Shown: positions 9,364 through 17,890, numbered from the stretch's first letter. The stretch is 64,000 nucleotides of DNA from FEN-299 sp963727765 (GCA_963727765.1 CAVSGZ010000007.1:496001-560000); one strand, 5' to 3'. Numbers and translations: made by a program. Notes: generated by a model from the sequence alone, not told the origin.

Positions 9364-10099
9364 ATGAACGAACGGGTGGCGTTCGGTCTCGAGCTGCGGC
9401 GCATCAGGGAGCGGCGGGGGCTGTCGCTCGAGCAGATGTGCGGGCAGACCAAGGTGAGCGTGGCGCACTACGCCGCGCTCGAGTCGGGCGATTTGTCCCG
9501 CTGGCCCTCGGGGATCTTCCGCCGCGCGTTCGTCCGCAGCTATGCGACCGCAGTCGGGCTCAACCCTGAAGAGGTCCTGGCCGAGTTCGGTCGGATTTTT
9601 CCGGATCCGGCCGACGGGCCGCGAGCCGCTGCACGCATCGAGGCGGCCCTTCGGGAGCAGGAGGCGCTGGCCGCCGAGCGGGAAGCCGGCGAGTCCGAGG
9701 AGGACCTGCCGGTGTTCCGGCTCGCGCTCGAATCCGCCGAGGCCCGAGCACGGACTTGGCTGGTTCAAGATCGCGGGACCGCGTCTGGCGGCGGCGCTCG
9801 TCGATGTCTTTCTGGCGCTGATGCCGGCGGCCGCTGCCGGCGCGATGCTCGGGCGCGCATGGTTTCTCCCGACGGCGGCAGCCGTCGGCTTCCTCGGGCA
9901 CATCGTCTATTACTCGGTCAGGGGTGCGACGCCTGGAAGCTGGGTGGTCGCGAAGCTGCCGAAGCAGCTCTCTCAGAAGCTGTCGAGGGTCGCGATTCGC
10001 CGCCGACAGCCGGCCGATGAGGGCGCGGCGCCACGTCGTCGTTTCGCCCGCCATTCGACCAGCCACTCCGCCTCGCACGCCCACCGCGTGCAGCACTGA
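9364..10099 (+). CDS. RodZ-type HTH protein fused to an RDD-like membrane domain (one frame break)
   Basis: The N-terminal 80 residues are a helix-turn-helix of the RodZ/XRE type (LRRIRERRGLSLEQM... LSRWPSGIFRRAFVRSYA). The frame is lost near 9731 and the continuation lies one frame over. It begins PEHGLGWFKIAGPRLAAAL with hydrophobic segments (VDVFLALMPAAAAGAMLG; LPTAAAVGFLGHIVYYSVRG) and TPGSWVV, which resemble an RDD domain (the R-L-x-A-x-x-x-D start). Removing one A at 9731-9732 joins the frames as RLALDPPRPEHGLGWFKIAG. The ATG at 9364 has GAGGGG upstream. It may be a membrane-tethered DNA-binding or cell-shape protein; the role is inferred only. Confidence 0.65.
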
Positions 10100-10105
10100 G
10101 ACGGC

Positions 10106-11362
10106 GTGCCAATGGGCGTCGACACGGGCCCGCCCTCATCCTCGTCCGGCGACTCCAGTGCCGGCGCGGCACCGTTCGGCCTGCCACGCCCCGTTTGGCT
10201 GCTCGGACTGACGAGCCTGTTCACCGACACCGCCAGCGAAGCGATCTATCCACTGCTGCCGGTCTACCTGACACGCGTGCTCGGCGCGGGGGCTGCATCG
10301 CTTGGCCTCATCGAGGGCATGGCCGAGGCGGCGAACAGCCTGCTGAAGATCCTGTCGGGCCGAGTGTCGGACCGCTGGAAGATCCGCCGCCCGGTCGTCA
10401 TCGGGGGCTACGGGCTCTCCTCGGTCGTCCGGCCGTTCATCGCGCTCGTCTCGACCTGGCCGCAGCTGCTGCTGGTGCGGGTGATGGACCGGGTGGGGAA
10501 GGGCATCCGCGGAGCGCCCCGGGATGCGATGCTCGCGGCGTGCGCCACGCTGTCCACGCGCGGCCGTGTCTTCGGCTTCCACCGCTCGATGGACCACGTC
10601 GGGGCGATCGTCGGGCCGCTGCTGGCGTCGGCATTCCTCCTGGCGTGGCCGGGTCGGTACCGCTGGCTGTTCGCCTTGACGATCATCCCAGGCGCGCTGG
10701 CGGTCGGCTCGCTCTTCCTCGTTGACGAGCCGAAAGACCGCAGGCAGCCGTCAGCCGAGGCGCCGCCGACCCGCGGCGATGAGCCGGTCCCATCGTGGCG
10801 CGAACTGCCGTCGCAGCTGTTCGTCGTCCTCGGCGTCGTGTCGGTGTTTACGCTCGGCAACTCCGCGGATGCGTTCCTCCTGCTCCGCCTGAGCGATGCG
10901 GGCGTGTCCGTCGCCGGCATCCCCCTCCTCTGGGCAGCCCTGCACGTCGTCAAGGCTGGGATGTCGACGTGGGGCGGCGTGAAGTCCGACCGGTGGGGGC
11001 GGCGCGTGGTCATTGGAGCGGGTTGGCTGGTCTACGCGGTCGTGTACGGCGGCTTCGCGCTTAGTTCGACCGTGCCGGCGCTGGTCGCGTGGTTCATGGT
11101 CTACGGCGTTTACTACGGCCTGTCGGAGGGAACAGAGAAGGCGCTCGTGGCCGACCTCACACCGCCGGCGCTTCGCGGAACGGCGTTCGGCATCTACAAC
11201 GGCGCCCTTGGGTTCGGGTCGCTGCTCGCGAGCGTCGTGTTCGGCCTCGTCTGGAAGCTGGTGAGCCCGGCCGCCGCCTTCGGTCTCGGCGCTGCGCTCG
11301 CGCTGCTCGCGGCGGTCCTGCTCGGCGTGACACGGCCGCCGGCCGGAGCCCGCACGCTATAA
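10106..11362 (+). CDS. MFS transporter
   Basis: A 418-residue major facilitator with 11-12 predicted helices. It opens WLLGLTSLFTDTASEAIYPL, and the loop between helices 2 and 3 reads GRVSDRWKIRRPVVIGGY, the usual G-x-x-x-D-R-x-x-R-R motif. A second copy in the other half is VKSDRWGRRVVIGAG. GTG (10106) and ATG (10112) are equally possible starts. It ends 11 nt before surE, and a TATAAT overlaps its stop codon. The substrate is unknown. Confidence 0.87.
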   Translation: MPMGVDTGPPSSSSGDSSAGAAPFGLPRPVWLLGLTSLFTDTASEAIYPLLPVYLTRVLGAGAASLGLIEGMAEAANSLLKILSGRVSDRWKIRRPVVIGGYGLSSVVRPFIALVSTWPQLLLVRVMDRVGKGIRGAPRDAMLAACATLSTRGRVFGFHRSMDHVGAIVGPLLASAFLLAWPGRYRWLFALTIIPGALAVGSLFLVDEPKDRRQPSAEAPPTRGDEPVPSWRELPSQLFVVLGVVSVFTLGNSADAFLLLRLSDAGVSVAGIPLLWAALHVVKAGMSTWGGVKSDRWGRRVVIGAGWLVYAVVYGGFALSSTVPALVAWFMVYGVYYGLSEGTEKALVADLTPPALRGTAFGIYNGALGFGSLLASVVFGLVWKLVSPAAAFGLGAALALLAAVLLGVTRPPAGARTL

Positions 11363-11363
11363 T
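11358..11363 (+). promoter_or_regulatory. TATAAT -10 box just upstream of surE
   Basis: A perfect TATAAT overlaps the MFS stop codon and ends 10 nt before the surE ATG. Standard spacing would start the transcript within about 4 nt of the start codon. No -35 consensus is visible. Confidence 0.45.
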
Positions 11364-11373
11364 CGACGGACCA

Positions 11374-12117
11374 ATGACTCGCATTCTCGTGACCAATGAC
11401 GACGGGGTCCGCTCCAAGGGCATCAAGGCCCTGGCGGCGGCGCTGGCGCCGCTCGGCGACGTCGTGGTCGTGGCGCCGGCCCGCGAGGCGAGCGCCGTCG
11501 GCCACGCGTTGACGCTGCATCACCCGCTGCGGCTCGAGCATCTCCGAGATGCGATCTACGCGCTCGACGGGACGCCAACCGACTGCGTGAACATCGCCGT
11601 CGCGGCGGTACTACAGGGGTTGCCTGACCTGGTGGTGTCGGGGATCAACAAGGGGCTCAACATCGGCGACGACGTAACCTACTCCGGCACCGTGTCGGGG
11701 GCGCTCGAGGGAGCGCTGCTCGGCGTGCCGTCGATCGCCGTGTCCCTGCAGCAGGGGCCGGGGGAGTGGGACTTCGCCGATGCGGGGCGCATCGCGTCCG
11801 AGGTCGCCGTGAAGGTCCTTCAGAGCGGACTTCCCGCGCGGACCTTCCTCAACGTCAACGTGCCGCGCGTCGCGCCGAAGGGCCTTCGCCTCACGGTGCA
11901 GGGGAAGCGCGCGCATGCCACCACCGTGTCAGAGCGTCGCGACCCGCGCGGACGGACCTACTTCTGGATCGGCGAAGGCGAGGACGAGTGGATTCCCGAC
12001 GGCGCGTCCGACTATGCGGCGATTCGGGCCGGCTACGTGTCGCTCACGCCGCTGCAGTCGGACATGACCGCGGTGAGCGCGGCGGCGTTCGTAAAAGGTC
12101 TTGGCCTCGAGCGCTGA
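11374..12117 (+). CDS. surE: 5'-nucleotidase SurE
   Basis: A 247-residue metal-dependent nucleoside monophosphate phosphatase. It opens MTRILVTNDDGVRSKGI, where the Asp-Asp pair binds the divalent metal. The family motifs VVVVAPAREASAVGHALT, VSGINKGLNIGDDVTYSGTVSGA and the C-terminal YVSLTPLQSDMT are all present, and length and motif order are normal. The ATG at 11374 is supported by the family N-terminus. It is followed by tRNA-Pro. Confidence 0.95.
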   Translation: MTRILVTNDDGVRSKGIKALAAALAPLGDVVVVAPAREASAVGHALTLHHPLRLEHLRDAIYALDGTPTDCVNIAVAAVLQGLPDLVVSGINKGLNIGDDVTYSGTVSGALEGALLGVPSIAVSLQQGPGEWDFADAGRIASEVAVKVLQSGLPARTFLNVNVPRVAPKGLRLTVQGKRAHATTVSERRDPRGRTYFWIGEGEDEWIPDGASDYAAIRAGYVSLTPLQSDMTAVSAAAFVKGLGLER

Positions 12118-12144
12118 GGTGGGGTAAGCTTAAGCTTCTTGGGT

Positions 12145-12221
12145 CGGGGCGTGGCTCAGCCTGGTAGAGCACTCGGTTCGGGACCGAGGGGTCGGTGGTT
12201 CGAATCCACTCGCCCCGACCA
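12145..12221 (+). tRNA. tRNA-Pro (anticodon CGG)
   Basis: A 77-nt cloverleaf with acceptor strands CGGGGCG / CGCCCCG, discriminator A and an encoded CCA. The anticodon stem CTCGG/CCGAG closes the loop TTCGGGA (anticodon CGG). The T-arm is GTGG-TTCGAAT-CCAC. It reads CCG proline codons. Confidence 0.95.
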
Positions 12222-12256
12222 ATTTTCCCGCAATAGAATCAAGCGCTTACGAGAAT

Positions 12257-12287
12257 GGCCCGGCGGATTACCGTCGGGCCGTTTTTT
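12257..12287 (+). terminator. Rho-independent terminator after tRNA-Pro
   Basis: Stem arms GGCCCGGCGG and CCGTCGGGCC (one mismatch) enclose the loop ATTA and are followed by G and six T residues. It is placed to end the surE/tRNA-Pro transcript. Confidence 0.85.
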
Positions 12288-12354
12288 GTCGGCGCGGTGA
12301 CAGAGCAGGCCTCTGCGACGGGATCGCGAGCCCCTCGCGCGGTGGGGGCCCTTC

Positions 12355-13338
12355 CTACTCGTGGATCTCGACAATATCCCCGTCGGAGAGGACGTGGTCG
12401 CGGTGGACCGTCTGGCCCGGGAACACGCCGGCGCCCCAGGCCCGCGCGAACGTCATGTTCGCCAGCAGGTCCTTGTGGATCCGCACGGCGAGGTCCGCGA
12501 CCGTGGCGCCGCGGGGGAGTGTGAAGGGCGTGCTGCTCGGGTCGGGCGGCTTGCCGGGCTGCTTCGTGAAGACGCGAATGATGGCCAGCGCTTCGAACGT
12601 GCGGCCCGGCAGCGCGTCGAGGCCCGCGCGGCTGATCGTCGAGACCGCGGCCGGCGGCCACCGGTGCCCCAGGAGGTCGTCGAGCGCATCGAGCGAGGCG
12701 GCCAGTTCGGGCCGGTCGACGCCGGTCACCACCAGCAGCGCGGACTGCACGACGCGCTCGAGGTCCCTGACGGCGCGGGGTTCGCCGACCGGCCTGATGC
12801 CGATGTGGCGCTCGGCCAGGATTCGCAGTGTCTCGTCGAACCCCTCGATCGGCCAGCGCCCGTCCACGACAATCCAGCACAGGTCGGCAGTGCGCACCAG
12901 GTCGAACACCCACGGCTCGACGTGCTGTGTCGAAATCGGGGGCAGATCGACCAGCTGGATCGAGACGTTCTCGAACCGCATCATCCCGGGCACCGCCTCG
13001 CGAGTGGTGAACGGGTAGTCCGCCACTTCCGGCGTCGCGCGCGTGAGTGCCGTGACCAGAGCCGATTTCCCGGAGTTGGGCGGGCCGACCAGCGCCACCT
13101 GTCCCGCGCCTTCGCGCGGGACCATGTGGCTGAAGGTGCTCTTGCCGACCTTGCTGGCCGGCTGGTTCCGGAGCTTCGAGATGCGCGCCTTCAGGTCGGC
13201 CTGCAGGCCGTCGGTCCCCTTGTGCTTGGGCACGACGCGTAGCATCTCTTCGAGGGCCTCGAGCTTCTCACCAGGGTCCCTCGCAGTCCGGTAATGCTCC
13301 TCCGCTCGCTTGTACTCGGGAGTCAGGTTCGCCGGCAT
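12355..13338 (-). CDS. TGS-domain GTPase (Obg/DRG-like)
   Basis: 327 residues from the ATG at 13338. A basic, helical N-terminus (YKRAEEHYRTARDPGEKLEA... KARISKLRNQ) precedes the G domain: G1 GPPNSGKSAL, G2/G3 around YPFTTREAVPG and VDLPPIS. The C-terminus is a TGS domain (FTLPRGATVADLAVRIHKDL ... DHVLSDGDIVEIHE). This arrangement matches DRG-like GTPases, which bind RNA or ribosomes. The NKxD motif is replaced by TGVD, which departs from the family norm. It converges on the tRNA-Pro terminator. The 35-residue upstream extension lacks similarity and is left out. Confidence 0.85.
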   Translation of the reverse strand: MPANLTPEYKRAEEHYRTARDPGEKLEALEEMLRVVPKHKGTDGLQADLKARISKLRNQPASKVGKSTFSHMVPREGAGQVALVGPPNSGKSALVTALTRATPEVADYPFTTREAVPGMMRFENVSIQLVDLPPISTQHVEPWVFDLVRTADLCWIVVDGRWPIEGFDETLRILAERHIGIRPVGEPRAVRDLERVVQSALLVVTGVDRPELAASLDALDDLLGHRWPPAAVSTISRAGLDALPGRTFEALAIIRVFTKQPGKPPDPSSTPFTLPRGATVADLAVRIHKDLLANMTFARAWGAGVFPGQTVHRDHVLSDGDIVEIHE

Positions 13339-13361
13339 GGCCCCCTCGCTTCGTACTTCTC

Positions 13362-15566
13362 CTATCTCGCCTTCGCCGGCGCGCCGACGACGGCCATTTC
13401 CTTGATCAGGGTCGTGGCGCCGTCCACCTCGGCCATGTTCCACAGCATGTAGCGCGTGTCCACATGGATCGACCGCGTCTTCACGTCGTCGAACAGGTAG
13501 TCGGACGACACTGACTCGTAGGTCCCGTCGAAGAGCAGGCCGACGAGTTCCCCTTGCGCATTCAGCGTCGGCGACCCCGAGTTGCCGCCGGTCGTGTCCA
13601 CGGTCGAGAGGAAGTTGACCGGCACGTCCTTGATGGCCGGATCAAGATACGGACCCTTCGGGTTCTTGAGGAACGCGCGAATCACGTCGATCTGTTTCTG
13701 CGGCGCGTTGAAATCCCCCTCGCCCGTCTGCTTCTCGAGGATGCCGGCAAGACCGGTCTGCGGCTTGTAGAACAGACCGTCCCTGGCATCCACGCCCTTC
13801 ACCTGTCCGTAGGTGACGCGCAGCGTGCTGTTGGCGTCGGGCGCGACGAGACCGCCGGCCTTTGCAAGCAGCGCCTGCATGTATCGCGGCCGCAGGCGGG
13901 CGTACGCGCCGGCGCGGCTCTTCGCGGTCTCGCGCATCGACTCGGCGAGCGGCTCCAGCGCTGACGCGAGCGCGATGAACGAGTCGTGCGACGCCGCCAG
14001 GTCCGCGGTGCTCTTGTCGATCATCGCCAGGCGGGCGTCCCGGTCGCCCATCTTCGTCCCGGCGTACAGCTTGTCGAGATAGCCATCGATGGCGCGGTTG
14101 GCCTCGGCGGCCGGAAGTCCGGCGCGCATGCCCACGGCCTTGTCGAGCGAATCGATCCGCTGGTCGGCCGGCAGCGCCGCAGCCAGGCCCAGCGCCCAGC
14201 GCAGGAACGCGCGGTCGGCGGTGGCGTCGAGCGAGCGCTGCAGCCGGTCGAGGCTCTCGCGAATCCGGCCCCAGTCGCGCTCCTGGTAACCTGCGTCGCG
14301 GTCGAGGTCGCTCTTCGGACGCTGCACCGACAGCCGATACAACGTCTGTGCGGCGCTCAGGTACTGCGACGCCGACGACAGGGATCCCAGCACGGCGTTC
14401 CGCTCGCGCACCTTCTCGCCCTCGGCCTGGAGCGCCGCGAGCGCGGGCAGCACGTCGCCGTACTGCTTCTGCCGCGCCGGCGTGGCGGCGATCCACGCCA
14501 CCAGCGCCTTCTCCTGGGCTTCCTTCAGGGCCAGCGCGCCGCCCTTTACCAGGCCTTCGAGTACGCCCCTGTTGTTGGTCAGGCCGTTGTTGAGGCCCTG
14601 GATTCGCCCGGCCAGCTTGATGGCCATGTCCTTGTCGTTGGCCGTCAGCTTGTCGATGAGCGCGAGCTGCTCTTCAGCGAGACGCACCGACCGCGGCAGC
14701 GCCCACTCGGTCGTCTCCTTGATCTCCGCGTAGGTGCGGTGCCGCATCGTCCGCCCCGGGTAGCCGACGACGAAGACGAGTTCGCCGGGCCTTGCGCCCT
14801 GGGCCGAGACTTTCAGCCAGTGGGCCGGCTTGTAGGGGACGTTGTCCTTCGAGTACGCGGCAGACTTTCCGTCCCTGCCGACGTACGCGCGGAGGAAACT
14901 CCAGTCGCCGGTATGGCGCGGCCACCGCCAGTTGTCCGTCTCGCCGCCGAACACGCCGATGCCTTCCGCCGGCGCGTAGACGAGGCGGACGTCCCGGATC
15001 TCGAGCTGCGCGATCTCGAAGTACTTGAGCCCCTCGAAGAACGAGGTCACGCTGCACCGGAGGCCGGCCTTCTCGCACGCCGCCACGCGCTCCTTGATGC
15101 GCCGATCGATCGTGTCGTTGCGCTGCCGGTCGGTGGCGGCCGGGCCGATCTTCCCCACGATGTCCGCCGTCACCTCTTTCACCGACGTCGTCACGTAGAC
15201 CCGCGAGCCGGGGCCGTTCGAGAGCTCCTCGTCGCGCGTCCTCGCCAGAAACCCTTCGGTGAGCAGGTTCCGCTGGGGCGTCGAGTTGAACTGGAGCCCC
15301 CCCACCACGCAGTGATGGTTGGTGACGATCAGGCCGTCGGGCGAGACAAACGACGCCGTGCACCCGCCGAGCGACACGACGGCACCCATCGGCTGGCCGG
15401 TGAGGTCGGCAAAGGCCGCCGGATCTCCGGCGAAGCCGAGCGCCCTCAGCCTGGATGCGAGGTCGGGGATCTGCTGCGGCATCCACATGCCCTGCTCGGC
15501 TGTGAGGCCGGCCACGGCCGCAAGCAGGATGACGATGCTCAGAAGGATGCGGTGCCAACGGGTCAT
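13362..15566 (-). CDS. S46-family dipeptidyl-peptidase (DPP7/DPP11-like)
   Basis: A 734-residue periplasmic serine peptidase that removes dipeptides from the N-termini of oligopeptides. A signal peptide (residues 1-23) is followed by the mature start EQGMWMPQQIP. The catalytic His is in TNHHC (residues 84-85), the Asp in the ETDNWRWPRHTGDWS segment and the nucleophile Ser in TTGGNSGSPTLN. The long helical lid domain lies between. Length and order match bacterial DPP7/DPP11; the residue deciding hydrophobic versus acidic preference was not resolved. With the M14 peptidase it suggests a peptide-scavenging lifestyle. Confidence 0.93.
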   Translation of the reverse strand: MTRWHRILLSIVILLAAVAGLTAEQGMWMPQQIPDLASRLRALGFAGDPAAFADLTGQPMGAVVSLGGCTASFVSPDGLIVTNHHCVVGGLQFNSTPQRNLLTEGFLARTRDEELSNGPGSRVYVTTSVKEVTADIVGKIGPAATDRQRNDTIDRRIKERVAACEKAGLRCSVTSFFEGLKYFEIAQLEIRDVRLVYAPAEGIGVFGGETDNWRWPRHTGDWSFLRAYVGRDGKSAAYSKDNVPYKPAHWLKVSAQGARPGELVFVVGYPGRTMRHRTYAEIKETTEWALPRSVRLAEEQLALIDKLTANDKDMAIKLAGRIQGLNNGLTNNRGVLEGLVKGGALALKEAQEKALVAWIAATPARQKQYGDVLPALAALQAEGEKVRERNAVLGSLSSASQYLSAAQTLYRLSVQRPKSDLDRDAGYQERDWGRIRESLDRLQRSLDATADRAFLRWALGLAAALPADQRIDSLDKAVGMRAGLPAAEANRAIDGYLDKLYAGTKMGDRDARLAMIDKSTADLAASHDSFIALASALEPLAESMRETAKSRAGAYARLRPRYMQALLAKAGGLVAPDANSTLRVTYGQVKGVDARDGLFYKPQTGLAGILEKQTGEGDFNAPQKQIDVIRAFLKNPKGPYLDPAIKDVPVNFLSTVDTTGGNSGSPTLNAQGELVGLLFDGTYESVSSDYLFDDVKTRSIHVDTRYMLWNMAEVDGATTLIKEMAVVGAPAKAR

Positions 15567-15678
15567 GATGACGTCTCCTGAAGTGGGTCGGAAGTCTTGC
15601 CCCGCGCGCCGGGGCCTGCCAGCGGCTCACTATAAACCGGTCCGGCACCTGGAAGGTAATGCGCGCTGCGCCAGCGTG

Positions 15679-15684
15679 TACAAT
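15679..15684 (+). promoter_or_regulatory. -10-like box just upstream of the deoxyribosyltransferase-like gene
   Basis: TACAAT ends 6 nt before the ATG at 15691, so the predicted transcription start coincides with the start codon. There is no Shine-Dalgarno sequence in the gap. Confidence 0.4.
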
Positions 15685-15690
15685 TCAGCT

Positions 15691-16140
15691 ATGCGCATCT
15701 ACCTGGCCTGCACCGTTCGCGGCAACCGCTCGGGAGTCGCGGCTGCACGCGTGGCCGCCGAGACGCTCCAGGCGCTCGGCCACGAGGTACTCACCTCGCA
15801 TCTCCTCGAAGAAGGGGTGGAGCAGGCCGAGTCGTCGCTGACCGAGCGCGAGGTCTACGCGCGCGATCGCGCGTGGCTCGAATCCTGCGATGCCATCGTC
15901 GCGGAGGCCTCCGGGTCCACCTACGGCGTCGGCTTCGAAGTCGGCTACGTGACCGGCCGGGCGCCCACCTCGGGCCAGCGCATCTTCGTGCTCTACGATG
16001 CGGCCCGCCGCGACGCCGTGTCGCGGCTCATCTCCGGCTACGCCAATCCGCACGGCGCCACCTGCGCCTACACATCGACCGATGAGGTGCGCGCGTTCGT
16101 CGAACGGCATTTCGCGGTGAGGCCAGGGGCTGAAGGGTAG
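15691..16140 (+). CDS. Nucleoside 2-deoxyribosyltransferase-like protein
   Basis: A 149-residue protein starting MRIYLACTVRGNRSG, which resembles the nucleotide-binding start of the DNPH1/Rcl and nucleoside 2-deoxyribosyltransferase superfamily. A conserved acidic cluster (DRAWLESCDAIVAEASGSTY) contains the Asp and Glu that hold and attack the deoxyribose in this fold, followed by GVGFEVGYV. It may hydrolyse deoxynucleoside monophosphates, a salvage or pool-cleaning role that fits the nearby apt. Fold assignment is fairly safe; the exact substrate is inferred. The ATG at 15691 is chosen because upstream sequence is antisense to the S46 gene. Confidence 0.78.
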   Translation: MRIYLACTVRGNRSGVAAARVAAETLQALGHEVLTSHLLEEGVEQAESSLTEREVYARDRAWLESCDAIVAEASGSTYGVGFEVGYVTGRAPTSGQRIFVLYDAARRDAVSRLISGYANPHGATCAYTSTDEVRAFVERHFAVRPGAEG

Positions 16141-16149
16141 GCCTCGCGG

Positions 16150-16155
16150 TATAAT
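16150..16155 (+). promoter_or_regulatory. TATAAT -10 box upstream of the acylphosphatase-apt pair
   Basis: A perfect TATAAT lies 26 nt before the acylphosphatase start, giving a leader of about 20 nt. No clear -35 is seen. Confidence 0.4.
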
Positions 16156-16181
16156 CCGCCGTTCGCGCGCAGCCGCCGGGG

Positions 16182-16463
16182 GTGATCGAGATGACCGTGG
16201 CGCGTCGGTTCGTGCTGTCCGGCCGGGTGCAGGGCGTCGGCTTCCGGTGGTTCACCATGGAACGCGCGGCCGTCGAAGGCATCACGGGTTGGGTGTGCAA
16301 CCGGCCGGACGGAGACGTCGAGGTGCTGGCCGAAGGCGAAGCCGAAGCGCTGGCCAGGTTCGAGCTGGCCATTCGCCAGGGCCCGCCGCGCGCGCGGGTG
16401 GACGACGTGGAAACCGAGATTCTGGCGCCGGCCGGGCGGTTCGCCGGCTTCACGGCGCGCTGA
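16182..16463 (+). CDS. acyP: Acylphosphatase
   Basis: 93 residues, the usual length for this small alpha/beta enzyme that hydrolyses acyl phosphates. The signature GRVQGVGFRWF contains the phosphate-binding Arg, and the second motif GWVCNRPDGDVEVLAEGE carries the catalytic Asn. It starts at GTG 16182, or at ATG 16191 three codons later. It ends 17 nt before apt, so the two are probably co-transcribed. Confidence 0.93.
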   Translation: MIEMTVARRFVLSGRVQGVGFRWFTMERAAVEGITGWVCNRPDGDVEVLAEGEAEALARFELAIRQGPPRARVDDVETEILAPAGRFAGFTAR

Positions 16464-16480
16464 GGGAGAAGCGAGAGACG

Positions 16481-16996
16481 ATGGACGCTCTGAAATCACG
16501 CATCCGCAACGTGCCCGACTTCCCGAAGCCGGGCATCCTCTTCTACGACATCACGACGCTGCTGCGCGACGCCGGGGGGTTCAGGGCGGCCATCGACGCG
16601 ATGGCTGCGCCGTACAAGGGCAAGGAAATCTCCCTCGTCGTCGGCATCGAGAGCCGTGGGTTCATTCTCGGCGCTGCGGTGGCCGACAGGCTCGGCGTCG
16701 GATTCTGCCCGATTCGCAAGCCCGGCAAGCTGCCGGCGAAGACGCTCAAGGAATCGTTCAATCTCGAATACGGAAGCGACGCGATCGAGATCCACGCCGA
16801 CGGGGTGGACCCGGGGCAGAAGGTGCTGATCGTGGACGACGTTCTGGCGACCGGCGGGACGGCGCGGGCGGCCGCGCGGCTCGTGAAGAGCCTGGGCGGC
16901 GATCTGCGCGGGATGGCGTTTCTCATCGAACTCGAGGCGCTGGGCGGGCGCAAGCTGCTCGAAGGGGAGCAGGTCTACTCGGTCCTCAAGTATTAG
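16481..16996 (+). CDS. apt: Adenine phosphoribosyltransferase
   Basis: 171 residues. It salvages adenine to AMP using PRPP. The family start RNVPDFPKPGILFYDITTLL and the PRPP-binding loop VLIVDDVLATGGTA are both intact, as is the IESRGFILGAAVA segment. GGGAGAA precedes the ATG at 16481. It follows the acylphosphatase closely on the same strand. Confidence 0.96.
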   Translation: MDALKSRIRNVPDFPKPGILFYDITTLLRDAGGFRAAIDAMAAPYKGKEISLVVGIESRGFILGAAVADRLGVGFCPIRKPGKLPAKTLKESFNLEYGSDAIEIHADGVDPGQKVLIVDDVLATGGTARAAARLVKSLGGDLRGMAFLIELEALGGRKLLEGEQVYSVLKY

Positions 16997-17031
16997 CGGC
17001 GGCGCGGGTCGGTAGTAGGAATCACCCGTAG

Positions 17032-17051
17032 GCCGGGGCTTCAGCCCCGGC
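17032..17051. repeat. REP-like palindrome between apt and tRNA-Arg
   Basis: GCCGGGGCTTCAGCCCCGGC: 9-bp arms around TC. It has the same TTCAG-centred design as the palindromes at 37129-37148 and 37232-37253. No T-run follows. Confidence 0.65.
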
Positions 17052-17098
17052 GGACAAGGGGTAGCGCACGAAATTCCCGTGTCATAATGAGAGGTCGG

Positions 17099-17175
17099 GC
17101 GCCCGTAGCTCAGCAGGATAGAGCATCGGTTTCCTAAACCGGGGGTCGCGTGTTCGAGTCACGCCGGGCGCACCA
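17099..17175 (+). tRNA. tRNA-Arg (anticodon CCT), integration target
   Basis: A 77-nt cloverleaf. Acceptor GCGCCCG pairs CGGGCGC, discriminator A, CCA encoded. The anticodon stem TCGGT/ACCGG closes the loop TTCCTAA (anticodon CCT). The T-arm is GCGTG-TTCGAGT-CACGC. It reads AGG. Its last 45 nt (17131-17175) are repeated exactly at 26068-26112, so the 3' part of the present gene was supplied by the integrated element and the tRNA remains complete. Confidence 0.95.
17131..17175 (+). other. attL, 45-bp direct repeat of the integrated element
   Basis: Identical over 45 nt to 26068-26112. It runs from the anticodon loop to the CCA end of tRNA-Arg, a classic tyrosine-integrase crossover site. Similarity falls off immediately on both sides (T versus G before, C versus T after). 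Confidence 0.93.
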
Positions 17176-17207
17176 CTTATCATCAATATAGACAGGCAGA
17201 TACAGAG

Positions 17208-17234
17208 ACGGCCGGATCAAGGCGATCCGGCCGT
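17208..17234. terminator. Hairpin at the end of the element's minus-strand genes
   Basis: Arms ACGGCCGGATC and GATCCGGCCGT are a perfect 11-bp stem with a 5-nt loop. It contains the stop codon of the last minus-strand gene (17217-17219) and lies 33 nt past tRNA-Arg on the plus strand. There is no U-run on either strand, so termination activity is a guess; it could end both transcripts. Confidence 0.5.
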
Positions 17235-17486
17235 TCGTGTCTGGTGGTGATTTAGTGGTGCAGCGTGGAACGGGCCGCCGGACATGCGCCGGGCGCGGCG
17301 CGCGATCGCGTCGGGCTCGAGGCCCGCGAGTTCCGCCCACACCCCGCCACCGCCGTCCAGGAACGTCCTGGCGCCTCGCCTCGTCGTCTCGGGCAGGGAG
17401 GGGTCGGCCGCGTCCTTCACGGCCCTGGCGAGCACCGCGGCAGCTAGATTGCGAACCTGGTCAGCGGACGCACCAGCGTCGCTCAT
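17217..17486 (-). CDS. Small element protein of unknown function
   Basis: 89 residues from the ATG at 17486 (MSDAGASADQVRNLAAAVL...), overlapping the end of the preceding gene by 26 nt, as is common in compact phage genomes. Mostly helical and Ala/Arg-rich, ending NHHQTRTAGSP. The longer in-frame extension to 17609 is low-complexity and rejected. No family recognised. It is the last gene before attL. Confidence 0.5.
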   Translation of the reverse strand: MSDAGASADQVRNLAAAVLARAVKDAADPSLPETTRRGARTFLDGGGGVWAELAGLEPDAIARRARRMSGGPFHAAPLNHHQTRTAGSP

Positions 17487-17820
17487 CGTTGTCGCGTCCT
17501 TCGCGCCGGCGCGCCCGGCAGGGCCTGCAGCGACGCGGCCACTTTGCGGTGTCGAAGCGCTTGGCGAGTTTGGCGAGCTCGGCGACAGTGACAACGAAGG
17601 CCGCGCCACAGACGACGCAGATCCGCTGCAGTTCGCCGTCGGCCTCGCCGTCTTGCGCGGGCGGGAGGCGTTGTCCCGCCATCGCGAGGCACTGCGCTTC
17701 CGAGAGCGCCAGCCCCACCGCCAGGCCGGCCCGCCCGGCCGCGATCAGCCGCGCCCGGCGCGCGACGTCTTCATCGGGCTCGTTCGCTTTGGCGATGAAT
17801 CGCCGCAACCTGCCGAGCAT
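17461..17820 (-). CDS. Small zinc-ribbon element protein
   Basis: 119 residues starting MLGRLRRFIAKANEPDEDVA at the ATG 17820, with AAGAGGTG upstream. An N-terminal helical part is followed by a treble-clef-like Cys pattern (CVVCGAAF ... RRCRPCRARRR), which suggests zinc and nucleic-acid or protein binding. Such zinc-ribbon proteins are common in phage head regions. The exact role is unknown. The frame beyond 17820 (to 17874) has no start signal and is left out. Confidence 0.6.
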   Translation of the reverse strand: MLGRLRRFIAKANEPDEDVARRARLIAAGRAGLAVGLALSEAQCLAMAGQRLPPAQDGEADGELQRICVVCGAAFVVTVAELAKLAKRFDTAKWPRRCRPCRARRREGRDNDERRWCVR

Positions 17821-17890
17821 CGAGCACCTCTTGGGTGTCTGAGAGTCGGGGCGGCCCGGCCATCCGGCTAGCACCGCCCCGTGGTGAACG

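Noticed and set aside
13986..15581. 531-codon plus-strand open frame antisense to the S46 peptidase
   Set aside because: A shadow frame; the minus-strand peptidase has signal peptide and all catalytic motifs.
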